Assembly (NCBI GenBank): GCA_028641055.1
Contig: CM054062.1
Coordinates: 18,533,639-18,597,638 of the forward strand
Reading direction: 5' to 3'
Source: Alopecurus myosuroides
Taxonomy: Eukaryota; Streptophyta; Magnoliopsida; Poales; Poaceae
Length of the DNA stretch: 64,000 bases
Each line of letters starts with the position of its first letter. The first letter of the stretch is position 1. Below, piece by piece: positions 35,748-48,063 of this stretch. The position numbers were made by a program, and so were the translations under genes. A model generated the notes under the pieces. The model worked only from the letters and a program-made list of their open reading frames with translations. It searched no databases and was not told where the DNA came from.

Positions 35748-38320
35748 ATGGCCGATGATCCGGATGTCACCGGTTCCGTGGCGCAAGTCACTATAGATGA
35801 TCTCAAGGAGTTGAAAAATTCCTCGACCTCGTCTATGGAGGGAAAAATTGATGAGTTGCGAACACTCGTGTTGCAACTCATGAATGCCAAGGAAACTGAG
35901 ACCTCCACTTCATCCCCTACGGTTGAACCACCGGAGGGTTCTAAGGATGGGAAAATGGTGAACCAACTAAAGATGCTTCCGCTAAGAACTCCATCGATAA
36001 GGGTACGGAAGGAAAAGGAGAATTCCATGCCATCGAAGGACACTATTCTCCCGATCCTCCTGTCCCACATCCCCATATAATTCCTAGAGGAGAACCTCCT
36101 AAAATTGATGCACATTCTTTTGGTGAGTGGCAATATTACATGTAAACTCACTTGAACTCTTGTTGTATAGAACTTTGGAGGATCACTCCGGAAACAAGCC
36201 ACATGACCCCAAGAACTTGACAAGAAGAGAAGGCGTAGATTGTCAACTCAACTACACCGCCTTGTCCATCATTCAACAAGCCATGGATCCTAACCACATG
36301 CCTCATCTTCAACAATATTCCTTCACCAAGGAAACATGGGACGCTCTTGTCACCATGTTTGTGGGCAATGAGAGTATGCAAAGGAATAGGTATGATGCCT
36401 TGAGCAATGAGGCCGAAGGGTTCTATACGCATGATGGTGAGAGCCATGCAGACATGTACCAAAGGCTCAAGACACTTGCCACGCATTCAACAATGCCAGT
36501 GCCAAGTATATTGATGATGCTTGGATCAAAAGGAAGTACATGATTACTCTCATGCCTTTCGAGCCCACGGATTTGAAGAGCATTCAAGGAAGACATGACT
36601 TTGGTTTTTCGACATCAACTCAAGTGATGCAAGAAGTTTGCTCCTATCAAGTCCAAACCAAAAATGCTCTTGACAACCGTGCTAGAGCCCTTGGAATGCA
36701 CAAAGGATCATCAGTTTCTTTGAAGGCCAAGGTTCTGTAAAGGGAGGTTGAGTATGAAGAAGATTGCTATGAGGACTTGGCTCCATTGAAGGATCAAGAA
36801 TATGACCCCGTGCTCAAAGATGCCATTGCTCTTACCGTGCAAAAGTTTTGGAAGAATCCATCCAAGGCCAAGGCATATGTTGAGGAGAAGACCAAGTCTC
36901 GCTATGGCAACGAAGGGACTCAAAGAGTGAGGTCGTCTTCAATTGTTAAGATAAGCACCATTTCATTGCGGAGTGCCCCTATGAGAATCTAGAACTCCAT
37001 GGTGGCAAGCTCATCCGCAAGGACTAGTCCAAGGTTGCTTACAAGAAACCTAACTTCAAGAAGAAGCCTTTCAACAAGAAGCCCCCCACCAAGTTTGTGT
37101 GAGTCACTCAAGAGGAGTATCATTCCAGAAGTGATGAAGAAGAAGAAACCACAAGTGAAGTGCCCGCTCTTGTTATTGCTTCAACTCCATCATCTTCATC
37201 TCTCTTTTAATCCCCCAATGAGAATCATCCTCACTCCAATGCCAAGTGCTTCATGGCTAAGGCCTAGGAGGTATCACCTTCTCCCAACTCTAATACCCCA
37301 AATGAATTGGAAAACCATGCTAGTATTAGAGTAGAAGATGAAATTGTCTCTTTGGAACGTTTTATGTCTAACGTGCAAGGAGAGACCAAGAAGTACTTTG
37401 ATCATCTCATGAGCCAATTGGGAGAGGACCATGAAGCTCTTGAGAAGAAAGGTGAGATTTAAAGAAGGGATGCGGATGAGATAGAATCTCTCTCCATGAC
37501 TCTTGAGGAAGAACATGATGGTAGAGTTTCTCTTGAGGAGGACCTTGAACCTATTGAAGAGTCACATAATGAACTTGTTTCTAATATCACTAAATAATGT
37601 GACCTTGCAATTGCTAAATATAAAAAAGGCTAAAAAGGATAAGGTTGAGTTTGGGGTTGGTCATGATAAACTAACCGAGGAGTTTGAAAAGCTCACCAAG
37701 GCTCACAAGGCCTTGGAGAGTCAACACTCTAACCTCAAAGAGTTACATGAACAACTTAAAACTCAACTCAACTCAATCAATGCAACACCCCTAGCACCTC
37801 TACTTCTTCTTGTGATCATGCAAATATTATTGAGGAAAATGCCAGGTTGAAGGATGAGCTAGCAAGGCTCAAGGGAAAGAGCCCTCAAGTTGAGAAGGTT
37901 GTGGACTCTAGCCCACAAGTGGTTGCCTCTAGACCACAAGTAAGTGCTCCAAGGAAACAAGTGGGCAAGCAAGGTCTTGGCTATGTTGCCAAGAAGAAGA
38001 ACAACAAGAAGAAGATCAAGAAGAAGACCAAGATGGTGCTTCGGGTGGTATTGTCATTAGGGACAACACTACCCGTAGCACCCCCGCACAAGCTAACAAT
38101 GTTGCTATGAGTGGTGGTGTCATGAGGGACAACACTACTCGTAGAATTTGCGCGGGATCTAACAATCCACACCATTTATTATATGTTAATTATTATGGTG
38201 TTGTGCAAGCTAAATATGTTGGTCCTATCGAAGGTTACATTCACTATACTATTTGGGTTCCAAAGACACTTGTTGCTAACATGAGGGGACCCTCCTCGGG
38301 TCCTAACTCTAGTCAATGAT
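35748..38320 (+). pseudogene. Copia gag, broken
   Basis: The first frame (35748-36080) holds the gag N-terminus. The UBN2-type gag domain follows at about 36090-36740, with MPHLQQYSFTKETWDALVTM and FVGNESMQRNRYDALSNEAE, then LMPFEPTDLKSIQGRHDF. A decayed zinc knuckle lies near 36950 (DKHHFIAECPYEN; one Cys lost and a stop inside), then a Lys-rich stretch near 37040-37090. A predicted coiled coil is seen at about 37620-37790 (KLTEEFEKLTKAHKALESQH). Frame changes and stops occur near 36080, 36145, 36543, 36740 and after 36990. Confidence 0.8.
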
Positions 38321-38323
38321 CTC

Positions 38324-39906
38324 TTGCAGGACTATGCTTCCGGTGGGTCTAAATGGATAATTGATAGTGGTTGCACTAGTCATATGACCGGAAGCAAAGA
38401 GCTTGTGACAGAGTTGTGCCCAAATGATATTGATGCGACCGTCACCTATGGATACAAGTCCAAGTCTAAGGTTTCGGGGGTTGGCAAGGTTGTGATTGCT
38501 CCCGATATCACTATCATGGACGTCATGCTTGTTGAATCCCTTGGTTACAATTTACTTTCAGTTCGTGCTTTAGGGAGGATGGGTTTCTCCGTCTTCTTTG
38601 ATCCTGATATTGTGGTCCTTTTGAGGAGCAAGAATCTTGACGTCGCTTACGTGGGACATGTTGAAAATGAGTTTTTCGTGGTGGACTTTATAAGTCTACC
38701 AACTCTCAAACAATGTGTCTTTTCTGGAAGGCGGACGTGGGGTGGTTGTGGCATCGCCGCTTACCCCATGTCAACATGAGAACTTTGAAAAGTCTTCACA
38801 AATGTGGCCTTATCCTCGGACTAAAAGAAAATTTTACATTTTCCAAAGATCGGGTTTGTAGGTCGTGTGTTAAAGGACAGATGTATGATGCCGCCCACAA
38901 GGCCAAGACTATTATCTCATCGAAGAGGATCTTGGAGCTTCTCCATGTTGATCTCTTTGGTGTCATTCCCGACGCAAGTCTTGGAGGAAAGAAGTATTGT
39001 TTGTTTATTGTCGATGACTACTAAAGATACACTTGGGTTTATTTCTTCAAGTGCAAGAGTGAGACCCAACAAACTATCATCGACTTCACCAACCAAGTGC
39101 AACGTCAACACAATGTTCAAATCATGGCTATTAGGAGTGACAATGGCTCCGAGTTCAAGAACTACACTTTGAATGAATTCCTTAGTGATGAGGGTATTCG
39201 TCATCAATATTCCGCCACCTACACCCCTCAGCAAAATGGTGTAGCCGAGCGGAAGAATAGAACTTTACTGGATATGGCAAGGACCATGTTGGCGGAGTAT
39301 TCTTCTCCCCAATATCTATGCGCCGAGGCCATTTCCACCGCATGCCACTCCTCTAACCGCCTCTACATCCGTAAGGGCTTGGACAATACTCCATATGAGA
39401 TCCTCACCGGCAACAAACCCAACGTCTCATACTTCCGTGTATTCGGTTATAAGTGTTTCTATTTGATCAAGGGTGTTCGGTTGTCTAAATTTCAATCTAA
39501 AACTATTGAGGGTATATTTGTTGGTTACTGTGCCGAATCCCACACTTATAGAGTCTTTGACAAAGCCTCACGGATTGTCATAGAATCTTGTAGTGTGGCT
39601 TTCGAGGAAAATGATGGCCACCAAGTGGCGCAATTTCATGTTTCTAATGTAGATGTTGAAATGCCTCAAGAAGCCATAGGAAGGATGGGTGTGGGATTTT
39701 TCCGCCCTATTGAGGGACACCTTATGGCGACTCGAGAAGGACTATGCTCTACTCAAGTGGAGACCTCCTCTACAATAGAAGAACACGCCAGGGAGCCAAG
39801 TGATGCACCTAAACAAGAACATGTTGAAGACCCTCCTCTCATTGACCAAGTTACTACGCAAGATGCGTCCACTCCTATCATTGAAGCTAGTCAAGGTCAA
39901 GGCTAA
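38324..39906 (+). pseudogene. Copia protease and integrase, broken and cut off
   Basis: The protease shows the active-site motif WIIDSGCTSHMTG near 38350. The integrase zinc region follows (LWHRRLPHVNMRTLKSLHKC, then CRSCVKGQM near 38860). The catalytic core has LHVDLFGVIP near 38942, RSDNGSEFKNYTLNEF near 39130 and QQNGVAERKNRTL near 39230, so the D-D-E triad is present. A stop codon at 39022-39024 (after FIVDDY) and a frameshift near 38720 break the frame. Coding ends near 39999 where the gypsy element entered; it resumes at 49455. Confidence 0.88.
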
Positions 39907-39999
39907 GATCAACCTTCCTCATAATCCTCTCCTCAAGTTGAAGCAAGTGTTGATGATGTTGATGATGATGATCAAGGACAACAAGTTGGTCAACACGGG

Positions 40000-41388
40000 T
40001 GATGACCCACAAGTATAGGGGATCGCAACAGTCTTCGAGGGAAGTAAAACCTAAATTTATTGATTCGACATAAAGGGAGCCAAATAATATTTGTGAGCCT
40101 TAACAAGTGAGTTTTCAATTCACCTGCACCTGAAAGTACTTTTGTTCGCAGTGGTTTATCAGTAGTAACAGTTTTATAGTAGCAGAAGTAGTGAAATAAT
40201 AGCAGCAATGGAATGAAAACAGCAGCAGTGGTGTTTGAAGTAAACAACGAGATTAAATATTGTAGGCATAGGGATGGATGAACGGGTGTTGCATGGATAA
40301 GATAGTTCAAATAATGATCAAGTCATAGGCATTGTAGATAAATATGATAAAGCATCCATGCACTAAGTAACCATAGGCATGTGTTCCGTAAATAGTCGTA
40401 TGTGCTCGCAATGAGAACTCGCACAACATCTTTTGTCCTACCAGCCCGTTTTCAGAGGGGCCTCAAGGGAACTACTGATAATTAAGGTGTTCCTTTTAAT
40501 AGAACACCAGAGCAAAGCATTAACACTCCATGAACACATGTGATCCTCACATCACAGCCATCCCCTCGGGTTGTCCCAATTTCTGTCACTTAGGGCCTCG
40601 GGTTCCGGACAACAATGTGTGTGAACAACTTGCAGGTATGATCAAGAAAAAATAATTATCATAGTGATTCAATAACATGTTCAGATATGAGATCATAGCA
40701 CTCGGGCCCAAAGTGGCAGGCATTAAGCATAACAAGTTGCAACAATGTCAATTGCACTAATAGAGAACACTAGGCACTATGCCCTAACAATCACGACATT
40801 ATTACATGAACGATCTCATCCAATCCCTACCATCCCCTTCAGCCTACAGCGGGGAATTACTCACACATGGATGGGGGAAACATGGATGGTCGATGGAGAG
40901 GCGTTGGTGATGACGATGGCGATGATCTCCTCCACTTCCCGTCCCGGCAGGGCGCCAGAACAGGAATTTCTGATCCCCGAATCGAGGTTTGGGACGGCAG
41001 CGGCGCTCTGTTGTGTTTATGTGGAATATGACGAACCCCCTTGGGTTTTAGGGTTGGCGGATACTTGTAGTCGAAAGGGGAGTCCGAGGGGGGATCTGGG
41101 TGGCCCACACCCTATGCTGGCACGGCCAGGGGGCGCCAGGGGGTGTGGCCACCCTGTGGCTCTCCTCCTGGCCCCCTTCTGGCTCCCGGGGTCTTCTGGT
41201 GTGAAAACACCAATGGGGTCTTTTCTTGGAAATTTCCCGAAAGTTGATTTTTCTGCACAAAAACAAGACACCAAGATAATTCTGCTGAAAACAGCGTTAG
41301 TCCGTGTTAGTTGTATGTAAAACACACAAGTTTAGAGGAAAACAATAAGAAAAGTGTTCAGAAAAGGAGATACGTTTTCGACGTATCA
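40000..41388 (-). repeat. 3' LTR of the Athila-type element
   Basis: On the minus strand it runs TGATACGTCGAAAACG to GTGGGTCATCA. It is paired with 48064-49454 over its whole length. Confidence 0.92.
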
Positions 41389-41403
41389 AGTCCCCCCAAG
41401 CTT
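41389..41403 (-). other. Polypurine tract
   Basis: On the minus strand TAAGCTTGGGGGGACT directly precedes the 3' LTR start, the expected site of plus-strand DNA priming. Confidence 0.85.
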
Positions 41404-43568
41404 ATCTTATTGCTTGTCCTCAAGCAATTCAGTGACAACTGAGTGCGATAAAAGACTTTTACGAACACATTTGTTGCATATGATGTAAACATACGCACTA
41501 TATGATCGAATACTTAATTATGCTCATGATAAGATACATGCAAGATACTGTCACTTAATAGCTATGCAAACCATGAGAAGATAACAACATATTAATAATA
41601 AACAACATGAAGCATAATTATTTGCAAGATTGTAGTATTCATACTAGGATCTGATAAAGTGGTATCTCGCTTGCCCTTATGTGTGGGGAAAAACATAAAT
41701 GCCAGGGCACCTCTGAAGTTCAAGGGAGGACTAGAAATAAAGATATCAAAGATACAAGTATCAAGATTATACCACAATCAACCGTACTTTGGGACAAACA
41801 CATCACACTAAGAATGACCATTGTGCTCTCAAGAAAGTGCTCAAATAATATGGCGGAGACTCAACATAAAAGTAAAAGAAAGGCCCTTCGCAGAGGGAAG
41901 CATGGATCACTCATGCACTAGAGCTTTTTATTTTATTAAACAGAGGTATTGGAAAAACATTTTGAGAGAGGTGTATGCTTATGTCAACGAATGGTAAACA
42001 GATAATACATCACAAGCCAACTGGATTCACAAGAGCGACTCCCATGTGAAGGACGCATCTGGCTAGAAGGTCATCCCTCTTTCTCTTTTGTTTACACAAT
42101 TATGCTTTGACTGATAAATCAGGGGCAAAAAGAGTGAAGAGAATTTGTGTGTATTAATTTGGGGCTGGGCACCCCGCTGCCAGCTCTTCTATCAATTGGA
42201 TAACAGATGAAGCCACTAGTCTAGGGTGTGAAATCCAATCAACAAGTGAGATAAAGATTCTCTATTTACGTCCTCATGAGCTAAAACAGGGGCACAAAAC
42301 AGGAATTATTTTTAGCAGGTTTTAAAGGTAGCACATGAGTAATTTACTTGGAGTGGCGGTTAAATACCACAAATAGGTAGGTATGGTGGACACATTTGGC
42401 AAACTTTGGTTTTTGGGAGTTGGATGCACAAGTAGAGCTCATACCCAGTACAGGTGAAGGCTAGCAAATAGACATGGAGCGACAATCAAGAGAGCAATAA
42501 CTATCATAATCATGTTTGCGACAAAGTAAAATTAACCGAGACATAAAATTGATACTAGAACTCTAAGGCAAAATAAATCATCGAGGCTTATTGACTTTTT
42601 GTTTTCAGTCTTAGCATGCGTGAGCATGTGCCAAGTCGATTCAAATGAAACAGTCAGAGGAGGCTACCACAATATCAAGTCCTTCTATGAATAGAACAAT
42701 GCAAACAAATATTTATATGACAGGTCATTTACTATTAATAAATTGGAACAAAACATGATAGAGCATGAACTATTAAGAAGCCATTAAGTCACACATATCT
42801 TATACGAACAAACTAAGAATGCTCACATAGATGGATATATGTACAAATATGAAAGCAAATAGAGCTCATACCAGCCTCTCACCACAACTTGAATTGTCGT
42901 ATATCGTCATTATTGCTCTTCACTTGTGGCTCGAATAATATATAATGAAAACCAAGCTCCAATGGAGTCACGGGCGACTGTTGAACTCTGCAACAAACTT
43001 TACAAAACCAAAGAAGAACAACAAATATTTTTGAGTTTTTCAATTAAAACAAGAACAAGAAGAGAACAAACAAACAAAGCAAAGTATTTTTGGATTTTTG
43101 AATATCAAACTACAACTTAAAGGATAAAACAAACCAAATAGAGAAACTAAAAAGCAAACAACAGAAATATTTTTGATCTTTTTGTGTTTTGGAAAGCGAA
43201 AACAAAACGATAAAAACAAAAGAAATGAAAGAAACGAAAACAAACGAAAGAACAAAGAGAAAACATGGATATACAAAGAACCGACCGAACATGATATATA
43301 ATTGAGTGTGATGTCGGTATACCTCCCCCCAAGCTTAGGATTTTGGCCTAAGTGGAGATCAATAACCAAGGGGCCAAGAGGTGTCATAGGGCTGGACGAA
43401 ATCACCATCGTCCCCCTCGTCGGCATCCTCCCCTTGCTGGGGATGATGTTCAAGGTATGTGTCCAGCTCACTCTCAGAAAGCTCCCATCCTTGCCTGTTA
43501 TTAAGATTAAACAAAAGATGTACATGCAAAAGTACTTCCCTAACAGTTTTAACAACTCTCCACCCGGA
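41404..43568 (-). other. Long 3' untranslated part of the Athila-type element
   Basis: About 2.1 kb between the last ORF and the polypurine tract shows no coding pattern. It contains a second polypurine-like copy at 43323-43337 (minus-strand TAAGCTTGGGGGGAGG) and a very A-rich plus strand at 43000-43260. Confidence 0.6.
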
Positions 43569-44228
43569 TCATTTGGAGAAAGTTAATTCAAAAGATACAT
43601 TATGTAAGTGAGCATGGGTAGAAAGAAACTTATGTTGAACCATGGAAACAAGATTAAGCCTCTCTATAGGAAACTGCAAGTCTAGAGGGTGTGGCTTCAA
43701 ACCATGGAAATATAGCAAGCGCGAGGCAATAAGACCTCCACAAACTCCACCCTTCTCACGGTTATGTGAGAGACGGTAAGCAATCAAAGCGCCAAAATTG
43801 TAAGACCTATCACATCTTAAAGCAGCAGCAAAAAACGCCAAATCATAGATAGATAATTTGCTGGCAGTTTTTCTAGCTAACACATATTTGGAAATAAAGT
43901 AGGAAAAGTATCGAATGCTAGGGAGTTGAATTTCACGAATTTTACCACTCTCCCCTGTAAATCTTCTGCCTTGGCAAATCTCTCCATATAAATCCAGTAG
44001 TGGTTTGGGCTGCCCGGTTATTTTCTCACAGGACCCCCACTCGGGTACCTTAATAGCTGCACAGAAAACACTAAAAGGCAGGCTCACAACTTTATTATAA
44101 ATTTTATAGTGAACCATTGGGTTAGTTGGAGACCATTTAAAACGAAAATCCTGCACCGCAGACATAGTTAGTTTCACATATTGGATAGGCTCATCCTCAA
44201 TGAAACGCTCCAAGTCTGCATTATGCAC
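43569..44228 (-). CDS. Third ORF of the Athila-type element, function unknown
   Basis: An intact 219-residue minus-strand frame in the element's sense. It reads as a folded, mixed-composition protein (VHYKIYNKVVSLPFSVFCAA; GVCGGLIASRLLYFHGLKPH) and resembles the putative plant transposon/Athila-ORF type proteins that accompany these elements in grasses. It lies where an env-like or extra ORF is found in Athila elements, between the missing pol and the 3' LTR. I see no signal peptide or membrane segment. It may be an N-terminally clipped piece, since homologues are longer in memory; that was not checked. Confidence 0.55.
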   Translation of the reverse strand: MHNADLERFIEDEPIQYVKLTMSAVQDFRFKWSPTNPMVHYKIYNKVVSLPFSVFCAAIKVPEWGSCEKITGQPKPLLDLYGEICQGRRFTGESGKIREIQLPSIRYFSYFISKYVLARKTASKLSIYDLAFFAAALRCDRSYNFGALIAYRLSHNREKGGVCGGLIASRLLYFHGLKPHPLDLQFPIERLNLVSMVQHKFLSTHAHLHNVSFELTFSK

Positions 44229-45307
44229 TAGAGTGTTATAATCCTGCAGAATTCATGTAACTTGCATAAATTCCCGACAAGGATAGATTGATGGGAACAC
44301 CCTCTCTTCACGGTGCACGAGCATGACCTCATGCAACTCAACCTCATGCTGGTTTAGTTGATAAGCATTGTGCTCTATCTCTGAAATTTTTCAACAATCA
44401 TCATAAAAAATTAATTTCAAGCAACTATAAGGTGGAGACTACCATAGGGACTTATATGAGAGCTAAACATACATCAAAACTACATTATTTCTACTCAAAT
44501 CAAGCATGCAAACTCACATAAGCTGTCACCTATTGTGGCAAAATACTCAAGAAATACTTCACTAAACAAAAATCTACTTGGATCATCGGAGGAGTGACAT
44601 ACCGGAGATCAAACACACCAAAAATCCGCACAAATGATCGGCTGAAGAAGGAGATCGAAAATCCAGAGGAAGAACACCAAGAACACGGGATCCAGGGAAT
44701 GTTTTCAGTTTGGGAGGTTACAGACGAGACTTGGGCAGTGGAGAGAGTAAGTGGAGGGCCAGGGGGCCCACACCATGTGCTGGCGCCACCAGGGGCTGGC
44801 CGCGCCACCCTGGGGTGTGCCCGACTGGTGGGTCCCCCTAGGGTCTCCCAGGTGGCTTTCTGTCTCGTTTTTGACGTAAAAATTTATTATAAATTTTCTG
44901 GAATTTTTCGAGAAACTTTATTTTTGAGGTATTTCCTAAATTTTAATAATTAATAAAAACCGGGAAAACGAAAGTGAAAACATGGAAAAAAACCAAAACC
45001 AGCACTACAAAGTTTCTATAACACTGTAATAAAATAATATCCAAAGAAAACAAAGGTGGTAGTGGTGAAAACATGCATAACCTCAGTAATCAAAGTGAAA
45101 ATATCAGGAAAACATGCATAAGGATGGTGGAAAACATGATTGTACTCAAGTAGCAATGTAATAACAGAAGTAAACAAGGTGAAAACAATAATGGGGAAGG
45201 TGAAAACATTTCCCATTTCATTTAAAATCATTTTGTTAACAAGGGTGATCAAGTCTTGCTACCAAAATAATTTTATATGAAACAAAACTTTGTTTCTCAC
45301 TAAATAC
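44229..45307 (-). other. Region where pol should be
   Basis: Noncoding DNA of about 1.1 kb, including a GC-rich patch at 44740-44870, replaces the roughly 3 kb pol region. No reverse transcriptase, RNase H or integrase motif is present in any frame. Confidence 0.6.
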
Positions 45308-46012
45308 TCATGTTACCTCAACCTTGATAGACATAGTCCCAATCATAATAATTTCATATTGTTTGGGTGGCTTTGGAATAGGACAATAAAATTCTCCAAT
45401 CTTGATGGTCTCAATATTTTCAATGGAATTTAGACCATATTTTATATCAATCTTCTTGGGAAAATAAACAATGTGCTCTTTATTATTAACATTAAAAGTA
45501 AATTTTCCTTGATTGCAATCAATAACAGCCCCTGCAGTATTAAGAAAAGTTCTTCCAAGAATAATAGACATATTATCATCTTCAGGCATTTCCAACACAA
45601 CAAAGTCAGTTAATATAGAACAATTATTAGCAACTTGAATAGGAACATCCTCACATATACCCACAGGAATAGCAGTAGACTTATCAGCCACTTGCAAAGA
45701 TATATAAGTTGGTATCAATTTTTCTAAGAGGAGTCTTTTATAGAGAGTAAAAGGCATGACACTAACTCCAGCTCCTAAATCACACAAAGCAGTTCTAACA
45801 TAATTATTTTTAATAGAACAGGGAATAGTTCGTATACCAGGATCTCCAAGCTTCTCAGGAGCCTTGCCATTAAAAGAGTAATTAGCAAGCATAGTGGAAA
45901 TTTCCTCATTAGGAATCTTCCTTTTGTTAGAGACAATATCTTTCATACATTTTGCATAAGGAGGCAATTTAATAGCATCAGTTAAAGGAATTTGCAAGAA
46001 CAAAGGTTTCAT
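45308..46012 (-). CDS. Retropepsin (protease) of the Athila-type element
   Basis: A 234-residue minus-strand frame carries the aspartic protease motif ALCDLGAGVSVMPFTLYKRL and the second conserved block MSIILGRTFLNTAGAVID. The active-site loop reads DLGAG, where the group usually has DLGAS. The N-terminal part (KLPPYAKCMKDIVSNKRKIP) is the typical gag-protease linker. The frame stops before any reverse transcriptase begins. It would process Gag as a dimer if made as part of a polyprotein. Confidence 0.8.
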   Translation of the reverse strand: MKPLFLQIPLTDAIKLPPYAKCMKDIVSNKRKIPNEEISTMLANYSFNGKAPEKLGDPGIRTIPCSIKNNYVRTALCDLGAGVSVMPFTLYKRLLLEKLIPTYISLQVADKSTAIPVGICEDVPIQVANNCSILTDFVVLEMPEDDNMSIILGRTFLNTAGAVIDCNQGKFTFNVNNKEHIVYFPKKIDIKYGLNSIENIETIKIGEFYCPIPKPPKQYEIIMIGTMSIKVEVT

Positions 46013-46136
46013 CCATTCACAAAACTTGTTATAGTGTTATTCTTCCTTAGATTTGTGTTTCTTATTAGGAAAAGGCATTGGTTTTTGTACCCAAGTTTCT
46101 CTCTCATTACCATGTTTATTAGCAATGAAATCTTCC

Positions 46137-47991
46137 TTAGTGTACTTTGCAGTTTTTAGTTTGCTTTTCAGGTTCAGCTATAGGTTCTTCTTTATCCGAA
46201 GCATCATTCTTTTCATTACCACTTTCAGTTTCAGCATCAGAGATAGATATACTAGTAGGATCTTTAGCAAGTTCAGAGGATTCTACAACAGTTTTATGTT
46301 TCTTCTTCTTTTTCTTCTTAGTATGAATAACATTATTATTAGTTTGCTGAGAATCTTGTTCAATTCTTTTATGATGTCCCTCAGGATATAAAGGATCTTG
46401 TGTAGCAATACCACTTCTAGTTCTTATTTCATAAGCATGTTTTTCTTTAGAAGCATTGACTAGCAAATCTTTTTGCACTTTAGCAAGTTGATCAATTTGA
46501 GTTTGAACCATTTGAAAATGTTTAACAAGCATTTTAACATCATCATAGGTTCTCTCTATAATACCATGCAAATTATCAATAGCTCTAGAGTTTTCCATTA
46601 GGTGATTTTGCACTCTCATATTAAAATTATCTTGCTTGATAACATAATTATCAAATTCATCTAAACATTGATCACGAGGTTTATTATAGGGAATATCTCT
46701 ACTATCAAAATATTGGAGAGAGTGTACTCAATGGTGGATGAGTGAGGAATTGGCTTACATAATTCTTCTATAGGTGGAAAATTCTTCACATCTTCAGATT
46801 TAATACCCCTCTCTTTAAGAGATTTCTTGTCTTCTCTCATCACTTACTCATTTAATTCAATCATTCCCCTCTTCTTGGGTGTTGGTTTTGGTGTTGGTGT
46901 TGGTGCTGGAGTAGGGGTCGGCTCAGGCTCAATCGTAGTCCAATCATCATGATTTTGGTTTATTTTAGCCATTAATTCATCAGCTTCTTCTGGAGTTCTT
47001 TGCCTGAAAACACAACTAGCACAACTATCCAGGTATGTCCTAGATTCAACAGTTAGTCCATTATAAAATATATCAAGAAGTTTATTATGTTCTAGCTTAT
47101 GCCCAGGTGTAGCCCTAACTAAAGAACAGAACCTTGCACAAGATACATGCAATTTCTCTTCTTCTAATTGCATGAAATTAAATATATTTTGTAAAGCAGC
47201 ATGTTGAGCACTAGCAGAAAAATATTTCTGAAAGCAAGCATTAACCAAACCAATAGGACTATCAATAGATCCATGAGACAAATTGTTAAACCAAGTTTTA
47301 GCTTCATCTTTTAATGAGAAAGGGAATATTTGAGTAACAAAGTAGCTACGTTTCTTAAGATCATCAGAGAATAAACTATTCAAAGAGGAGTGCTCATTCA
47401 TATGTTTCATAGCACTTTCATTTTCAGTACCACAAAAAGGTTCTTTCTCAACAATAGATATATAAGATAAATCAAGAGAGAAATCATAATCCTTATCTCT
47501 AATATTAATGGGAGAAGTGGCAAGCTTAGCATCAGGAGATAATTTATATTTAATAGCACGACTTTCAATAAGACTCATAATAGCAGCATTATCCTTCATA
47601 GTATATATTTCATCAATAGGTCATCATTAAGATAAATATAGGAATCATCAAAATCATCACTAGGGTTCTCTATAAGCTCAGGTGAAACAACAGGGGTAAC
47701 AGGATTTTTATCATGAGTTTCGGTGTTTGCAATATTTTTAGCTTTAGCAATAGTAGAATCTAAGAAAGGACCGAGAGAACCAATCTCGTCAAGCACAATA
47801 GAAGCATCATCAAAGGTATCAGAAGTATTTTCAAATTCAGCAGAAGTAGCATGTGGTGGTGTAAGCAACTTACTCATAACAGACGGTGAATCAAGAGCAA
47901 CAGAGGTGTTCAGAGTTGTACCTCTTCTTGTAGTGGATGGTAATATAGCAAACTTTCCATCACGAGTCTTACCCATGATGAATGATGGCAA
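46137..47991 (-). pseudogene. Gag of the Athila-type element, split by frameshifts
   Basis: Three frames follow in order on the minus strand. 47991-47596 is the N-terminal leader (MGKTRDGKFAILPSTTRRGT; acidic repeats with NPSDDFDDSYIYLNDDLLMK). 47599-46844 holds the gag core (FPFSLKDEAKTWFNNLSHGS; CFQKYFSASAQHAALQNIFN) and ends in a TPTP-type proline/threonine stretch. 46843-46661 and 46619-46137 hold the C-terminal part with a coiled-coil-like stretch (MVQTQIDQLAKVQKDLL) and a Lys run. Frameshifts lie near 47597, 46844 and 46640. Confidence 0.82.
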
Positions 47992-48034
47992 CAGATAATA
48001 ATACTCTCGGGTGAGCTCGCAAATAAAGCTATGC

Positions 48035-48052
48035 TCCCCGGCAACGGCGACA
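48035..48052 (-). other. Primer-binding site (tRNA-Asp type), one mismatch
   Basis: On the minus strand TGTCGCCGTTGCCGGGGA differs by one base from the TGGCGCCGTTGCCGGGGA site of Athila-type elements. It starts 11 bases after the 5' LTR end. Confidence 0.75.
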
Positions 48053-48063
48053 GAAAATAGTCT

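Noticed and set aside
40745..41320. 191-codon frame inside the 3' LTR (and its counterpart at 48810-49313)
   Set aside because: It is LTR sequence read on the strand opposite to the element, and frame length differs between the two LTRs.
44228..45308. Hidden reverse transcriptase of the Athila-type element
   Set aside because: I looked for YxDD, the protease-RT linker and integrase motifs in the surrounding frames and found none.
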